Source of the DNA: Rhizobium pisi
GTDB lineage: Bacteria > Pseudomonadota > Alphaproteobacteria > Rhizobiales > Rhizobiaceae
DNA length: 64,000 nucleotides
Direction: 5' to 3'
NCBI RefSeq assembly: GCF_003938655.1
Contig: NZ_RJJT01000025.1
Coordinates: 1-64,000, forward strand
Numbering within the stretch: the first letter of the stretch is position 1; the number at the start of each line of letters is the position of its first letter. This document shows, piece by piece, positions 36,282 through 44,109 of the stretch. The notes under the pieces were generated by a model. The model worked only from the letters and a program-made list of their open reading frames with translations, had not been told where the DNA came from and made no database searches. The position numbers and the translations under genes are program-made.

Positions 36282-37118
36282 ATGGCTGACGGCATCTTTA
36301 TCAAAGAGAAGATCGACCACCTGTCCGTCGATGGCGTGTCGGTACGATACGTGAAGGCGGGAAAGGAAAACGGCGTCCCGTTGCTTCTGACGGCTCCATG
36401 GCCGGAGAGCATCTTTGCTTTCAATCTCGTTTGGTCGGACCTCTGCAAACTCGGACCCGTCGTCGCGGTAGATCTCCCAGGATTCGGTCAATCTAACGCC
36501 CGAGAAGATTTGATGTCGCCGGAGGCGATGGGTAACTTCGTGATAAACCTCATGGCTGCTTTCGGAATCGAGCGGGCGCACGTTATCGCACCCGACGTGG
36601 GTACCTTGGCCACGCTGTTCGCCGCATCCAAGCGGCCAGACCTTTTCGAGAGCATCGTTGCAGGCAGCGGAGGCGCCAGCATGCCCCTGCTGGGCGAGTC
36701 GTTGGCACAGGTGGTGGCATCGAAAAAAGCCGCTTATGTCGGCTCCGACGGCGGCGAACAGGTCGTGAAATTCGTTTCAGGCTCAGCGAGAGTTACAATC
36801 CCAACGGAAATCCTCGCGGACTACCGACGGTCTTCTGAGGGCCAACGCTGGAACGAAGCTGCAGAGTTCGTTCGGGCCTATTCCACCGACTTGCCCCGGC
36901 TCGAAAAGCTCCTTCCCGACATTCAGACGCCAGTTTTGGTTATTTCCGGCAAAGACGACCCGCTTGTTCCCCCGTCAAATGGGGACTTCCTGGCAGAACT
37001 TCTTCCCCACAGCCGGGCCGAGATCGTCGAGGCAGGTCATTTCGTTTGGGAAGATGCCTCGGCGGACTATGCACGACTGGTCTCAAGCTGGATTATGGAC
37101 GGTTACAGGTCGGTATAA
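36282..37118 (+). CDS. Alpha/beta hydrolase with Asp nucleophile (epoxide hydrolase/dehalogenase type)
   Basis: This 278-residue alpha/beta-hydrolase has an Asp at the nucleophile elbow (APDVGTL, D105) instead of Ser, as in epoxide hydrolases and haloalkane/haloacetate dehalogenases. A later SGKDDPLVPP and EAGHFVWEDA supply the likely acid and His. The oxyanion region reads TAPWPES. It would attack an epoxide or carbon-halogen bond, forming an ester intermediate. AGGAG lies eight bases before the ATG at 36282; an earlier ATG at 36258 is less well placed. It runs toward the nitrile hydratase-like operon, 132 bases away. Confidence 0.83.
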   Translation: MADGIFIKEKIDHLSVDGVSVRYVKAGKENGVPLLLTAPWPESIFAFNLVWSDLCKLGPVVAVDLPGFGQSNAREDLMSPEAMGNFVINLMAAFGIERAHVIAPDVGTLATLFAASKRPDLFESIVAGSGGASMPLLGESLAQVVASKKAAYVGSDGGEQVVKFVSGSARVTIPTEILADYRRSSEGQRWNEAAEFVRAYSTDLPRLEKLLPDIQTPVLVISGKDDPLVPPSNGDFLAELLPHSRAEIVEAGHFVWEDASADYARLVSSWIMDGYRSV

Positions 37119-37250
37119 ATGGAGCGTGCAAGTTTGAGTTGCCGACGTTCTTCACCCACTTTGTGATCCGAATTCCGCGGCGACAGCATCTTACAAGAAT
37201 GTGGCTCGCGCTCAGTCATTTTAAGCCAATTGCTCTCAAGGAGAATCCTT

Positions 37251-37586
37251 ATGCAGACTGCTGCAACGCATATCGGCGGAGTTGTGCCAGCGCTAGGCGA
37301 GGTACCCGCTTTCGCGCCAGGCGATCGCGTAACGATCGCTACCCGCTCGCCTGTTGGGCACTACCGCATGCCAACTTACCTGCGCGGGAAACTCGGAAAC
37401 GTAGAGGCAGTCATCCCTACGATGGCCGTCGATAACGAAGAAGAGGCCTATGGACGCAACGCCGGTTCCAAAGGGCACTACTACCGCATCGCCATCCCGA
37501 TGACGGAGATTTGGTCCGACTACGTGGGCTCGCCCAACGACGGCTTGAGAATTGAGATTTTCGAAAATTGGCTGGAAAGGATTTGA
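37251..37586 (+). CDS. Nitrile hydratase/thiocyanate hydrolase beta subunit, C-terminal (SH3-like) half
   Basis: The 111-residue product corresponds to only the C-terminal beta-barrel half of a usual (about 220-residue) nitrile hydratase beta subunit: FAPGDRVTIATRSPVGHYRMP, quoted in part, then YLRGKLGNVEAV and YRIAIPMTEIWSDY. AAGGAG lies before the ATG at 37251. Thiocyanate hydrolase and toyocamycin nitrile hydratase also have this half as a separate subunit. It is first of a three-gene enzyme set and is followed one base later by the alpha-type subunit. Confidence 0.85.
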   Translation: MQTAATHIGGVVPALGEVPAFAPGDRVTIATRSPVGHYRMPTYLRGKLGNVEAVIPTMAVDNEEEAYGRNAGSKGHYYRIAIPMTEIWSDYVGSPNDGLRIEIFENWLERI

Positions 37587-37587
37587 G

Positions 37588-38241
37588 ATGACCGACCACG
37601 GCCACGATCATGATCATGATCATGATCACCCTCACGAGGCTATCACGGCCGACGAGCATCCTGGATACTACGAGATAATGGAAACCGCAGTCAGAGAACT
37701 GCTGGTTGAACGCAAGCTTTTCGGTGCCGACGAGATCAGAAGGCAGATCGAAGTCCTCGACTCTCGAACTCCCGCACTCGGCGCCAAGGTCGTCGCCAGG
37801 GCTTGGCTGGATCCCGCTTACAAGGAACGGCTCCTGGAAAACGGACGCACCGCCTGCGAAGAACTGGGCATCACATTCTATGACGATACCCAACTGATCG
37901 TGCTTGAGAACACGGCGGACGTCCACAATCTGATCGTCTGCACCTTGTGCTCCTGCTATCCCCGGCCCGTCCTTGGTCTGCCACCAGACTGGTACAAACT
38001 GAAGCCGTACCGAGCTCGCGCCGTCCATGAACCGAGAGCGGTGCTGGAGGAGTTCGGCACTCACATCCCGGACGACGTTGAGATCCGCGTCAGCGACTCG
38101 ACGGCTGTCATCCGCTACCTGGTCCTGCCCTTGCGCCCAGCAGGGACAGAAGCTCTGACCGAGGAAGAACTTGCCGACCTCGTCACACGCGACGCTATGA
38201 TTGGCGTGATCCCTGTAAGCTACGAAAAGGAGGCCGCGTGA
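37588..38241 (+). CDS. Nitrile hydratase alpha / thiocyanate hydrolase gamma-type subunit, cobalt class
   Basis: The 217-residue catalytic subunit has the metal claw VCTLCSC with C118, C121 and C123; Thr at position 119 is typical of cobalt-type enzymes (iron types have Ser). Two of these Cys are normally oxidised to sulfinic/sulfenic acid. The reaction is hydration of a nitrile to an amide, or of thiocyanate to carbonyl sulfide and ammonia. An unusual His/Asp-rich N-terminal stretch (residues 4-16) could bind or store cobalt. The ATG at 37588 follows the beta-half stop by one base, and the stop overlaps the next gene. Confidence 0.9.
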   Translation: MTDHGHDHDHDHDHPHEAITADEHPGYYEIMETAVRELLVERKLFGADEIRRQIEVLDSRTPALGAKVVARAWLDPAYKERLLENGRTACEELGITFYDDTQLIVLENTADVHNLIVCTLCSCYPRPVLGLPPDWYKLKPYRARAVHEPRAVLEEFGTHIPDDVEIRVSDSTAVIRYLVLPLRPAGTEALTEEELADLVTRDAMIGVIPVSYEKEAA

Positions 38242-38582
38242 TGGGCTCAGAGCTACTTGTCAAAAAACTACCGAACGATATCGGCGGCGAGGCGGCCGGA
38301 AAAATCGAGCGAATTGAGCACGAGCTTCTTCCCTGGGAGAAGCGTTGCCACGCCCTGGCTGACGTCCTCGACTTTCACAAGATAGTCAATACCGAGGAAA
38401 AGCGCCGCGGTGTTGAGGCACTCGGCTCCGAAATGGTCGGCAAGCTCTCCTACTATGAACGATGGATCGCGGCATTTGCCAACATCCTCTTCCAGAAGGG
38501 CATTCTGACGCCCGGGGAACTCGCAGTCAAAATGGAAGAGGTCGAAGGGCGTTGGCTCTCAAGTCAGCAATCGGCATCCTGA
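38241..38582 (+). CDS. Nitrile hydratase/thiocyanate hydrolase beta subunit, N-terminal (helical) half
   Basis: This 113-residue helical protein contains EHELLPWEKRCHALADVLD, KRRGVEALGSE and YYERWIAAFANILFQKGILT, quoted in part. These match the N-terminal domain of nitrile hydratase beta subunits (the part ending in GILT..EL). The related maturation activator has the same fold, so it could be a chaperone instead of a subunit. The ATG at 38241 overlaps the alpha stop (TGATG), after AGGAGG; a GTG three bases earlier is possible. Confidence 0.82.
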   Translation: MGSELLVKKLPNDIGGEAAGKIERIEHELLPWEKRCHALADVLDFHKIVNTEEKRRGVEALGSEMVGKLSYYERWIAAFANILFQKGILTPGELAVKMEEVEGRWLSSQQSAS

Positions 38583-38583
38583 A

Positions 38584-39351
38584 ATGGCCGAGACCGCTCC
38601 CTCCACAGACATCCGGTGCTTTTTCGAGCGCGACCCCGCCCTGTCTCTTTTTAGACGGGCCTTTGTGGAGAGCGTGGGAACCGGGCTTCTTGCGATTGCC
38701 ATGGTCGGGTCTGGCCTCGCGGTCTCGACGTTCGCGAAAGCTCAGCCGTTGGCAGCATCGCTCACAATTGCGATTGCGATCGCTGGATCCCTGGTTGGCT
38801 TGATCGTTGCCCTGGGGAAGGTATCGGGCGGCCATTACAATCCCCTGATATCATTCGCTCAGTGGCTTGGCGGTGAGCGCAAGGGCGACTGCACCATAGG
38901 CTACGTCATCGCTCAAATTATTGGCGGCTTTGTCGGGGCATTGGTAGCTGGACAGATGTTTGGAAGCCCGTTTCGGACGGTCTCTCCTGAATTTCCCTCC
39001 TTCGGGATGCTCCTCAGCGAGTTAGTAGCCTCTGCTGGACTGATGACAATCGTCTTGGGATGCGCTCGCAGCAGCAGATGGGACACCGGCCCCTTCGCCG
39101 TCGGCTCTTGGTTGGTCGCCGCGATACTCGCCACTCCATCCACCTCTTATGCCAACCCAGCGGTGACGCTAGCCGCCGCCTTCGCTTCAGGGCCTGTTGC
39201 CTTGGCACCCATTACTGCCATCGCTTTCGTCGCAGCCCAGGTGATGGGGATGGCCGTGGCGATCGGCATCAATAGGATGGCCTTCGGCTCCACCTCTGAG
39301 CCTGCAGGAAACGCCGCACTCGCTGGCTCTTCCCAGGAGAAGCTCACATGA
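38584..39351 (+). CDS. Aquaporin/glycerol facilitator-family channel (MIP)
   Basis: This 255-residue protein has six membrane spans and the two half-helix motifs: the first is NPL (86-88, in HYNPLISF) rather than NPA, the second is NPA (191-193). It starts one base after the nitrile hydratase N-half stop, so the channel is probably part of that pathway. It may admit nitrile, amide, urea or ammonia. Channel specificity cannot be fixed without the arginine/selectivity-filter analysis. Its stop overlaps the next ATG. Confidence 0.87.
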   Translation: MAETAPSTDIRCFFERDPALSLFRRAFVESVGTGLLAIAMVGSGLAVSTFAKAQPLAASLTIAIAIAGSLVGLIVALGKVSGGHYNPLISFAQWLGGERKGDCTIGYVIAQIIGGFVGALVAGQMFGSPFRTVSPEFPSFGMLLSELVASAGLMTIVLGCARSSRWDTGPFAVGSWLVAAILATPSTSYANPAVTLAAAFASGPVALAPITAIAFVAAQVMGMAVAIGINRMAFGSTSEPAGNAALAGSSQEKLT

Positions 39352-39779
39352 CGCCCGGGTTAACTGTTCTGAAGGCCCATACTCGCCCAGCCGATACGAT
39401 GGCGGCATTCGAGCGGGCGATTGTCGCACGAGGGATGAAGGTTTTTGCTCGAATAGACTTCGCTGCCGACGCGGAAGCCGCGGGATTGCAGTTGGGCCCG
39501 ACTTTGCTGACGATATTTGGCAATCCGAAAATCGGTACCGAATTGCTCCAGCTCAACCAGCTGGCGGGCATCGATCTGCCATTGAAGGCATTGGCTTGGA
39601 GCACCCCCGACGGCCATTGGCTTTCGTACAACGAGCCGTCTTTCGTCGCCGAGCGGCACGAATTGCATGCAAAAGCCGTCATCCTCAAAATGAGCGAGGC
39701 GCTTGCTGGCGCCGCTGATGAAGCCGTCAACACCGTCCCGCCCTCGCTGGACGAAAGCACCATGGGAGTAAGAAAATGA
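39348..39779 (+). CDS. DUF302 protein
   Basis: This 143-residue protein has the DUF302 pattern: MKVFARIDFAADAEAAGLQL, quoted in part, then GPTLLTIFGNPKIGTELLQ, GIDLPLKALAWSTPDG and the tail ending with ALAGAADEAV. The family's function is not settled; members are often near redox or stress genes. Its ATG overlaps the aquaporin stop and its TGA overlaps a 22-codon ORF. It is likely the fifth gene of the nitrile hydratase-like operon. Confidence 0.83.
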   Translation: MTPGLTVLKAHTRPADTMAAFERAIVARGMKVFARIDFAADAEAAGLQLGPTLLTIFGNPKIGTELLQLNQLAGIDLPLKALAWSTPDGHWLSYNEPSFVAERHELHAKAVILKMSEALAGAADEAVNTVPPSLDESTMGVRK

Positions 39780-39844
39780 CCGCTATTACCATTAATGCAG
39801 GTGCCAAGGCGCCTGCAACCACTTCTTGCTCCGCGCCGTCATAG
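39776..39844 (+). CDS. 22-residue coupled ORF after the DUF302 gene
   Basis: A 22-codon frame starts in an ATGA overlap with the DUF302 stop and ends at TAG 39842-39844. Its product is rich in Ala and Thr and has one Cys four residues from the end. It may be an artefact of the stop context, the stub of a lost gene, or a small operon peptide. There is no homology evidence. Confidence 0.25.
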   Translation: MTAITINAGAKAPATTSCSAPS

Positions 39845-39977
39845 CGCCCCCTAATCAAGACGGGCTAAATATGGTTCTAGTTTCCCGGCGATACATTGGG
39901 ATCATTTGGATACCGACCCTCCGAATTTTGGTTGCGGGGGAACGGCACCATCTGGTTCAATGACGAAATGAACGGCA

Positions 39978-40547
39978 ATGAATTTCATGAAAGTGTTCGA
40001 TCTTCTCGACGACAAAACACGGCCAAAGGCCCCACCAGTTCCCGGCGCGACGCTCGCACATCGAATCACAGGCCGGAAGCTGGCGATGATTCACGAAATG
40101 CACATTGTTGCTCTCGATGAGACCAGGGCGATGATGGACATGGTCGGAGCCGGTGAAATCGCTGCTGGAGAATTGGCCGAGCACATCGATTCACTCGAGC
40201 TTTTGAAGAACTACAGAGCTTTCGGCAATCTGTGCGGCCGCGAATGCCAGTTCCTGGATTTTCACCACCGAGCAGAGGACGAAGAATTCTTTCCGGTTCT
40301 CCATGCGAATGGAGACGAGGGAATGAAGCGAGTTGTCGAACGCCTTGGGGACGAGCATCGGATAATTGGCCAGATCCTGGACGAGCTCTCGGCCAATGTT
40401 GCGCTGATTTTGGCGCAACCCGGCCCCGACACCTTCTCCGTGACCAAAACGACGTTTGACGTCCTCTACAAGGTAATTCGCTCGCATTTCAGCTACGAAC
40501 AGGCGGAGCTGGAAGAAGCCCTTGGTTTCTACAGGATTCCTCTTTAG
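39978..40547 (+). CDS. Hemerythrin (HHE)-domain protein
   Basis: This 189-residue helical protein has the di-iron ligand pattern of hemerythrin-like domains: an early His in MIHEMH, then FHHRAEDEEFFPVL, DEHRIIGQIL and a last SHFSYEQAELEE. It probably binds O2, NO or iron, or repairs iron-sulfur centres. A short N-terminal extension precedes the fold. It is followed 66 bases later by an FMN reductase gene on the same strand, so it may belong to a redox unit separate from the nitrile hydratase operon. Confidence 0.85.
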   Translation: MNFMKVFDLLDDKTRPKAPPVPGATLAHRITGRKLAMIHEMHIVALDETRAMMDMVGAGEIAAGELAEHIDSLELLKNYRAFGNLCGRECQFLDFHHRAEDEEFFPVLHANGDEGMKRVVERLGDEHRIIGQILDELSANVALILAQPGPDTFSVTKTTFDVLYKVIRSHFSYEQAELEEALGFYRIPL

Positions 40548-40613
40548 CGAGACCACTCTTCAGAAGATCCGAACCGGACCCTTAAGGTCCCTTGACGCCA
40601 GAAAGGTAGCCAG

Positions 40614-41189
40614 ATGGCACTTAAGTTGAACGTTATAATCGGCAGCACTCGCCCGGGCCGCAACGGTCCGACGGTGGCAAAATGGGTCGAACAATTCGCC
40701 AAGGAACACGGCCAGTTCGACGTCGAGCTGGTGGATCTTGCAGATTTCGCCCTGCCGCTTCTGGATGAACCAGCCCATCCGGCAATGCGCAAGTATGAGC
40801 ACGAACATACTAAGCGGTGGAGCGAAAGCGTAGCCTCAGCTGACGCGTTTTTGTTTGTTGCGCCGGAGTATGACTACTTCGTTTCGGCAGCCCTCGTGAA
40901 TGCAATCCAGTACCTCTTCCACGAGTGGACCTACAAGCCAGCAGCAATCGTCAGCTATGGCGGCGTTTCCGGCGGCCTACGCGGCTCCCAGGAACTTCGT
41001 CAGTTGCTAGGAAACGTGAACGTGGTGGCAATCAACCAGCCGGTTCCGGTCCCTTTCTACACCCAGTTCATCAACGACGAAGGCATTTTCACCCCTAACG
41101 AAGCAGTCATCTCTGGAACGACCACGCTCTTGGGAGAACTGCACAAGTGGGCGGTGGCCCTGAAGCCAATGCGTCAGCCCGCCCAGTAA
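40614..41189 (+). CDS. NADPH-dependent FMN reductase/quinone reductase
   Basis: This 191-residue flavodoxin-like protein starts MALKLNVIIGSTRPGRNGP, the FMN phosphate loop, with later PEYDYFVSAALVNAIQYL and SYGGVSGGLRGSQELR for flavin binding. It is in the ArsH/ChrR/AzoR-like NADPH:FMN reductase family and would reduce flavins, quinones or chromate/azo compounds. It is a second flavoprotein reductase besides the KefF-like one at 27120. It converges with the acetyltransferase gene that follows. Confidence 0.88.
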   Translation: MALKLNVIIGSTRPGRNGPTVAKWVEQFAKEHGQFDVELVDLADFALPLLDEPAHPAMRKYEHEHTKRWSESVASADAFLFVAPEYDYFVSAALVNAIQYLFHEWTYKPAAIVSYGGVSGGLRGSQELRQLLGNVNVVAINQPVPVPFYTQFINDEGIFTPNEAVISGTTTLLGELHKWAVALKPMRQPAQ

Positions 41190-41234
41190 TTTATCGGTCG
41201 AGGAAAAAGCGTACCATCAGGGAGCGCTTCTTCA

Positions 41235-42107
41235 CTACATCATCAAAACTGGCGTTGCACTGCGCGGGACGTTCGGATCTCGCGCGAAGTTCGCCGAGTA
41301 ATGCTGAACCTCAAAGCCCGCCCGTTGATAATTCCTGAAGCTCGTGCCCAACGGACTGTCGACGGTCGCAGGTCGGCCAGTCTCGGCCATTGCGATGACG
41401 GCTCCCTTGTCCCCGACATCGCGTAACCGCCGCACTATCACTGCCGACTGGAGGCCTTTGCCTCTCGCGGTGACAAGAGTTGCATCAATGCCAAACCATG
41501 CTCCAGCAGATCCGACGAAAGCCGCTCCTGCTGCGCAAGGCTCTTCATCAACGTATGCGACATAGCAGGTCCACCTGTCCCGGTTAGCAAGCGCCTTGAA
41601 CCACTCGAAGGTCGCCGTTGGAAAGCCATACCCCGCGTTGATCACGTTTGCGAAGTCGGTCGCCTTGCGGCCGCCGTCGGCTATTTCGATCCTGGGTTCG
41701 TTCGGCACAATGTGAGGGACCGTTTTGGAGAAGAATTTTATCCAACCACTGTCCTTCTGTATGATCCCCATTCGGGACAGAGCGGCACTGGAAGCGTTGA
41801 AGCCATCCTCGTCAACTTGGATTACCCACGTTTTCGATGCGTTGCGATCCAGCCATCGCAACCCTTCTGCCATCTCCCTTTCGTTAGCCGACCACTGCGG
41901 ACCAATGGCAAATCCGCGATTGAAGGGGACGGCAGGAAGCTCACGGCAGGCTAGAAAGCACGCATTGTCGCTCCGGAAAGTCTCGATCCCCAACTGCTTC
42001 CGAACCGACGGCGGTGCGGCATTCAGCATGTCCATCCATGCTTCGGCCTCGATCGCCCGGATTATCCTCGAGGTGTTTGCCTGAATTTTCCTTGGCTGGA
42101 TGTTCAT
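41235..42107 (-). CDS. GNAT-family acetyltransferase
   Basis: This 290-residue protein has two GNAT-like halves. The C-terminal one (about 140-265) is clearer: CYVAYVDEEPCAAGAAFVG, AWFGIDATLVTARGKGLQSAVI with the acetyl-CoA loop, and TSFRNYQRAGFEV at the end. The N-terminal half is divergent and may be a degenerate copy. The substrate is unknown. It lies alone on the minus strand between plus-strand genes. Confidence 0.8.
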   Translation of the reverse strand: MNIQPRKIQANTSRIIRAIEAEAWMDMLNAAPPSVRKQLGIETFRSDNACFLACRELPAVPFNRGFAIGPQWSANEREMAEGLRWLDRNASKTWVIQVDEDGFNASSAALSRMGIIQKDSGWIKFFSKTVPHIVPNEPRIEIADGGRKATDFANVINAGYGFPTATFEWFKALANRDRWTCYVAYVDEEPCAAGAAFVGSAGAWFGIDATLVTARGKGLQSAVIVRRLRDVGDKGAVIAMAETGRPATVDSPLGTSFRNYQRAGFEVQHYSANFARDPNVPRSATPVLMM

Positions 42108-42262
42108 ACGGTTCTCTCGTGTTCTCCTCTCAGCGAGAAAGAACTATTTCTCAACGAGTTCAAGGCGAAAGCCGAGGCTTCCCGTAAACATGCTGTTTAG
42201 GAAAGCGTCCTTATCGACGTCGTGCCGACCTCTTATGGTCCGCAAAAATCATGGAGCAATCG

Positions 42263-42691
42263 ATGTCTGAAAAAAGCGCCGCTATCTTTTCAAATCCGCT
42301 CGATGGAGTGCGGGTCGAAGCTTTTGGCACCAACATTATAAGGATGTTAGGCGAAGCTAGCGGAGCCGCGATGTCGATCATGGAAGTCATACTCCATCCC
42401 GGCGACGGTACGCCTCTCCACCTTCATGAACGGGAAGACGAGACCTTTCGTGTTTTGAGCGGCACCGTGGGCTTCTGGTGCGGTGACAAACATCAGAGGC
42501 TTGTATCGGATGGGATCGCATTTCTGCCCCGCGGAATTCCCCATCGGATAGAGAATGTCGGCGACGACGAGGCTAGGCTTATGGTCATATTGACACCTGG
42601 AGGGTTTGAGCAATTCTTCGTCGAAATCGCTTCAGACTCCGGTGAAGCGCCCGAAACAATTGCAGAGCGGTTTGGCCTGCGTTTTCTGTAA
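42263..42691 (+). CDS. Cupin-domain protein
   Basis: This 142-residue single-domain cupin has the first metal motif in HLHEREDETFRVLSG (two His, a Glu and probable fourth ligand from the PRGIPHRIENVG region). It may bind a metal and act as a small dioxygenase, isomerase or sensor. The ATG at 42263 follows GGAG by seven bases; the frame could open at 42251. It precedes an ICMT-like methyltransferase gene by 27 bases. Confidence 0.85.
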   Translation: MSEKSAAIFSNPLDGVRVEAFGTNIIRMLGEASGAAMSIMEVILHPGDGTPLHLHEREDETFRVLSGTVGFWCGDKHQRLVSDGIAFLPRGIPHRIENVGDDEARLMVILTPGGFEQFFVEIASDSGEAPETIAERFGLRFL

Positions 42692-42718
42692 TCGAACTTG
42701 CGTCTCTAAAGGACCGAA

Positions 42719-43246
42719 ATGTCGCTTCCACTCATAGCATTCATCGTTGTCGCCTTCTGCTGGAGGATCGCGACAGTATTCATCTCCGCCCGTCACGAAC
42801 GAGCCTTAAAAGCTCACGGAGCAATTGAATACGGCGCGTTGAACAGCATCATGCTGGCTGTCTTCCATGTGCTGTATTACCTCTCTGCGATCTTCGAGGC
42901 ATCATTGCGCTCGGGCAACCAAAACTCAACATTGTCGATTGTTGGGGTGGCCATCTACATCGCAGCCGCGTTGGTGTTGGTGTCTGTCATACGGTCACTC
43001 GGCGATCTTTGGACGATCAAGATCATCCTCAGCGGTACACATCGTTTGGTGAAGAGCGGCCTGTTTTCATTCGTTCGGCATCCGAACTACTTCTTGAACA
43101 TCCTCCCAGAGCTAATCGGGTTCGGGCTTGCGCTCAACGCCTTCTGGACGCCCGTTATCGGTCTTCCACTTTATCTGATACCACTTACGATCCGCATCCG
43201 GCAGGAAGAGGCCGTAATGACGCAGCGATTCTCGTCCTACTGTTAG
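42719..43246 (+). CDS. Isoprenylcysteine carboxyl methyltransferase (ICMT)-like membrane protein
   Basis: This 175-residue protein has about five membrane spans and the ICMT-family signature: HRLVKSGLFSFVRHPNYF, followed after two spans by PLTIRIRQEE. Family enzymes methylate with S-adenosylmethionine; bacterial substrates are mostly unknown and no prenylated target is evident here. It follows the cupin gene and precedes a helical protein by 28 bases, so the three may be co-transcribed. Confidence 0.83.
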   Translation: MSLPLIAFIVVAFCWRIATVFISARHERALKAHGAIEYGALNSIMLAVFHVLYYLSAIFEASLRSGNQNSTLSIVGVAIYIAAALVLVSVIRSLGDLWTIKIILSGTHRLVKSGLFSFVRHPNYFLNILPELIGFGLALNAFWTPVIGLPLYLIPLTIRIRQEEAVMTQRFSSYC

Positions 43247-43274
43247 GGCCGTCGCTACAAGCAAACAGGGCACG

Positions 43275-44096
43275 ATGACAGAGAGTGGAGACCCGACAAG
43301 GGGTAATACAAGTAACGCGGGCGGCAGCGAAGATCTGCCACCTTTGACGGCCGAGAGTACGGCGAAGCTGGCGCAGCTGATGACGGACGTTATACAGGCG
43401 GCCTGTGAGGGAGCCTCAGCTTCTGGGCTCATGCCGTCCGACGAGACAAAGAAACTCCTGCTAAAGCGGGTCTCGCCCAAAAACGCTCTCAACTTTGATA
43501 GCCTCGAGAGATACTGGGTCGTCCTTCTTGATGAACTCTCCCAGATTCTCGACCGAATTCTGGCGTATCCGTACGTTGTTCAATATCGGAAAGTCCTTAA
43601 ATCCGCTCCGAGGGAGCTTTTAATGGCCTGGCAGATCCACAGCCAGAGCCTTCGGTCGGGTGAGCTTTACATTGTCCAAGATCGGACTTGCGAGTTCCTA
43701 AAATTTCTAAGCCATGTCGGGAGAGACTGCGGCATCACAATTTCGGATCAGACAAAGACGTTTGAAAAGGCCTTCAAAAAGACCTTTGAGCGGAGGCTTC
43801 GTGAGCGCCATCGCGTCGTTCACGCTCACGAACGCCCCTCGTGGGAATCGCGCATCATTTCCCTCAGCGGCCAGACATCCCCCTTGCCTGAAGACGCCAT
43901 CAAAGCGCTCTTAATGGAAACATTTGAAAAAACCATGCCTACTTTGCAGCGCGTTTCTTCTCAGCTAGGCAAGGAGCCGCCCATGTCTGTGGCGGCGGTA
44001 GAAAAAATACACGAAGAGGGGGCCGTTAAGGAAGCTCGCCTGATGCTGGACTTGGTGGCCAAGGCACTTTTATCGACTATCGGCCTGATGAAATAG
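43275..44096 (+). CDS. Helical protein with a HEPN-like R-x4-H motif
   Basis: The 273-residue protein is almost all helical after a disordered, Gly/Ser-rich N-terminus of about 25 residues. Residues 178-183 read RHRVVH, the R-polar-x3-H arrangement typical of HEPN RNases and related domains, followed by AHERPSW. The rest has no family I recognise. If it is HEPN-like it might be a ribonuclease toxin or an RNA-binding protein; a single motif is weak evidence. It converges with the LysR gene that follows and may be co-transcribed with the cupin/ICMT pair. Confidence 0.6.
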   Translation: MTESGDPTRGNTSNAGGSEDLPPLTAESTAKLAQLMTDVIQAACEGASASGLMPSDETKKLLLKRVSPKNALNFDSLERYWVVLLDELSQILDRILAYPYVVQYRKVLKSAPRELLMAWQIHSQSLRSGELYIVQDRTCEFLKFLSHVGRDCGITISDQTKTFEKAFKKTFERRLRERHRVVHAHERPSWESRIISLSGQTSPLPEDAIKALLMETFEKTMPTLQRVSSQLGKEPPMSVAAVEKIHEEGAVKEARLMLDLVAKALLSTIGLMK

Positions 44097-44109
44097 CCAT
44101 TGATGGTCG

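Noticed and set aside
37600..37630. Tandem catgat-like repeat
   Set aside because: It encodes the His/Asp-rich tail of the nitrile hydratase subunit; repeated codons explain it, so it is not called a separate repeat.
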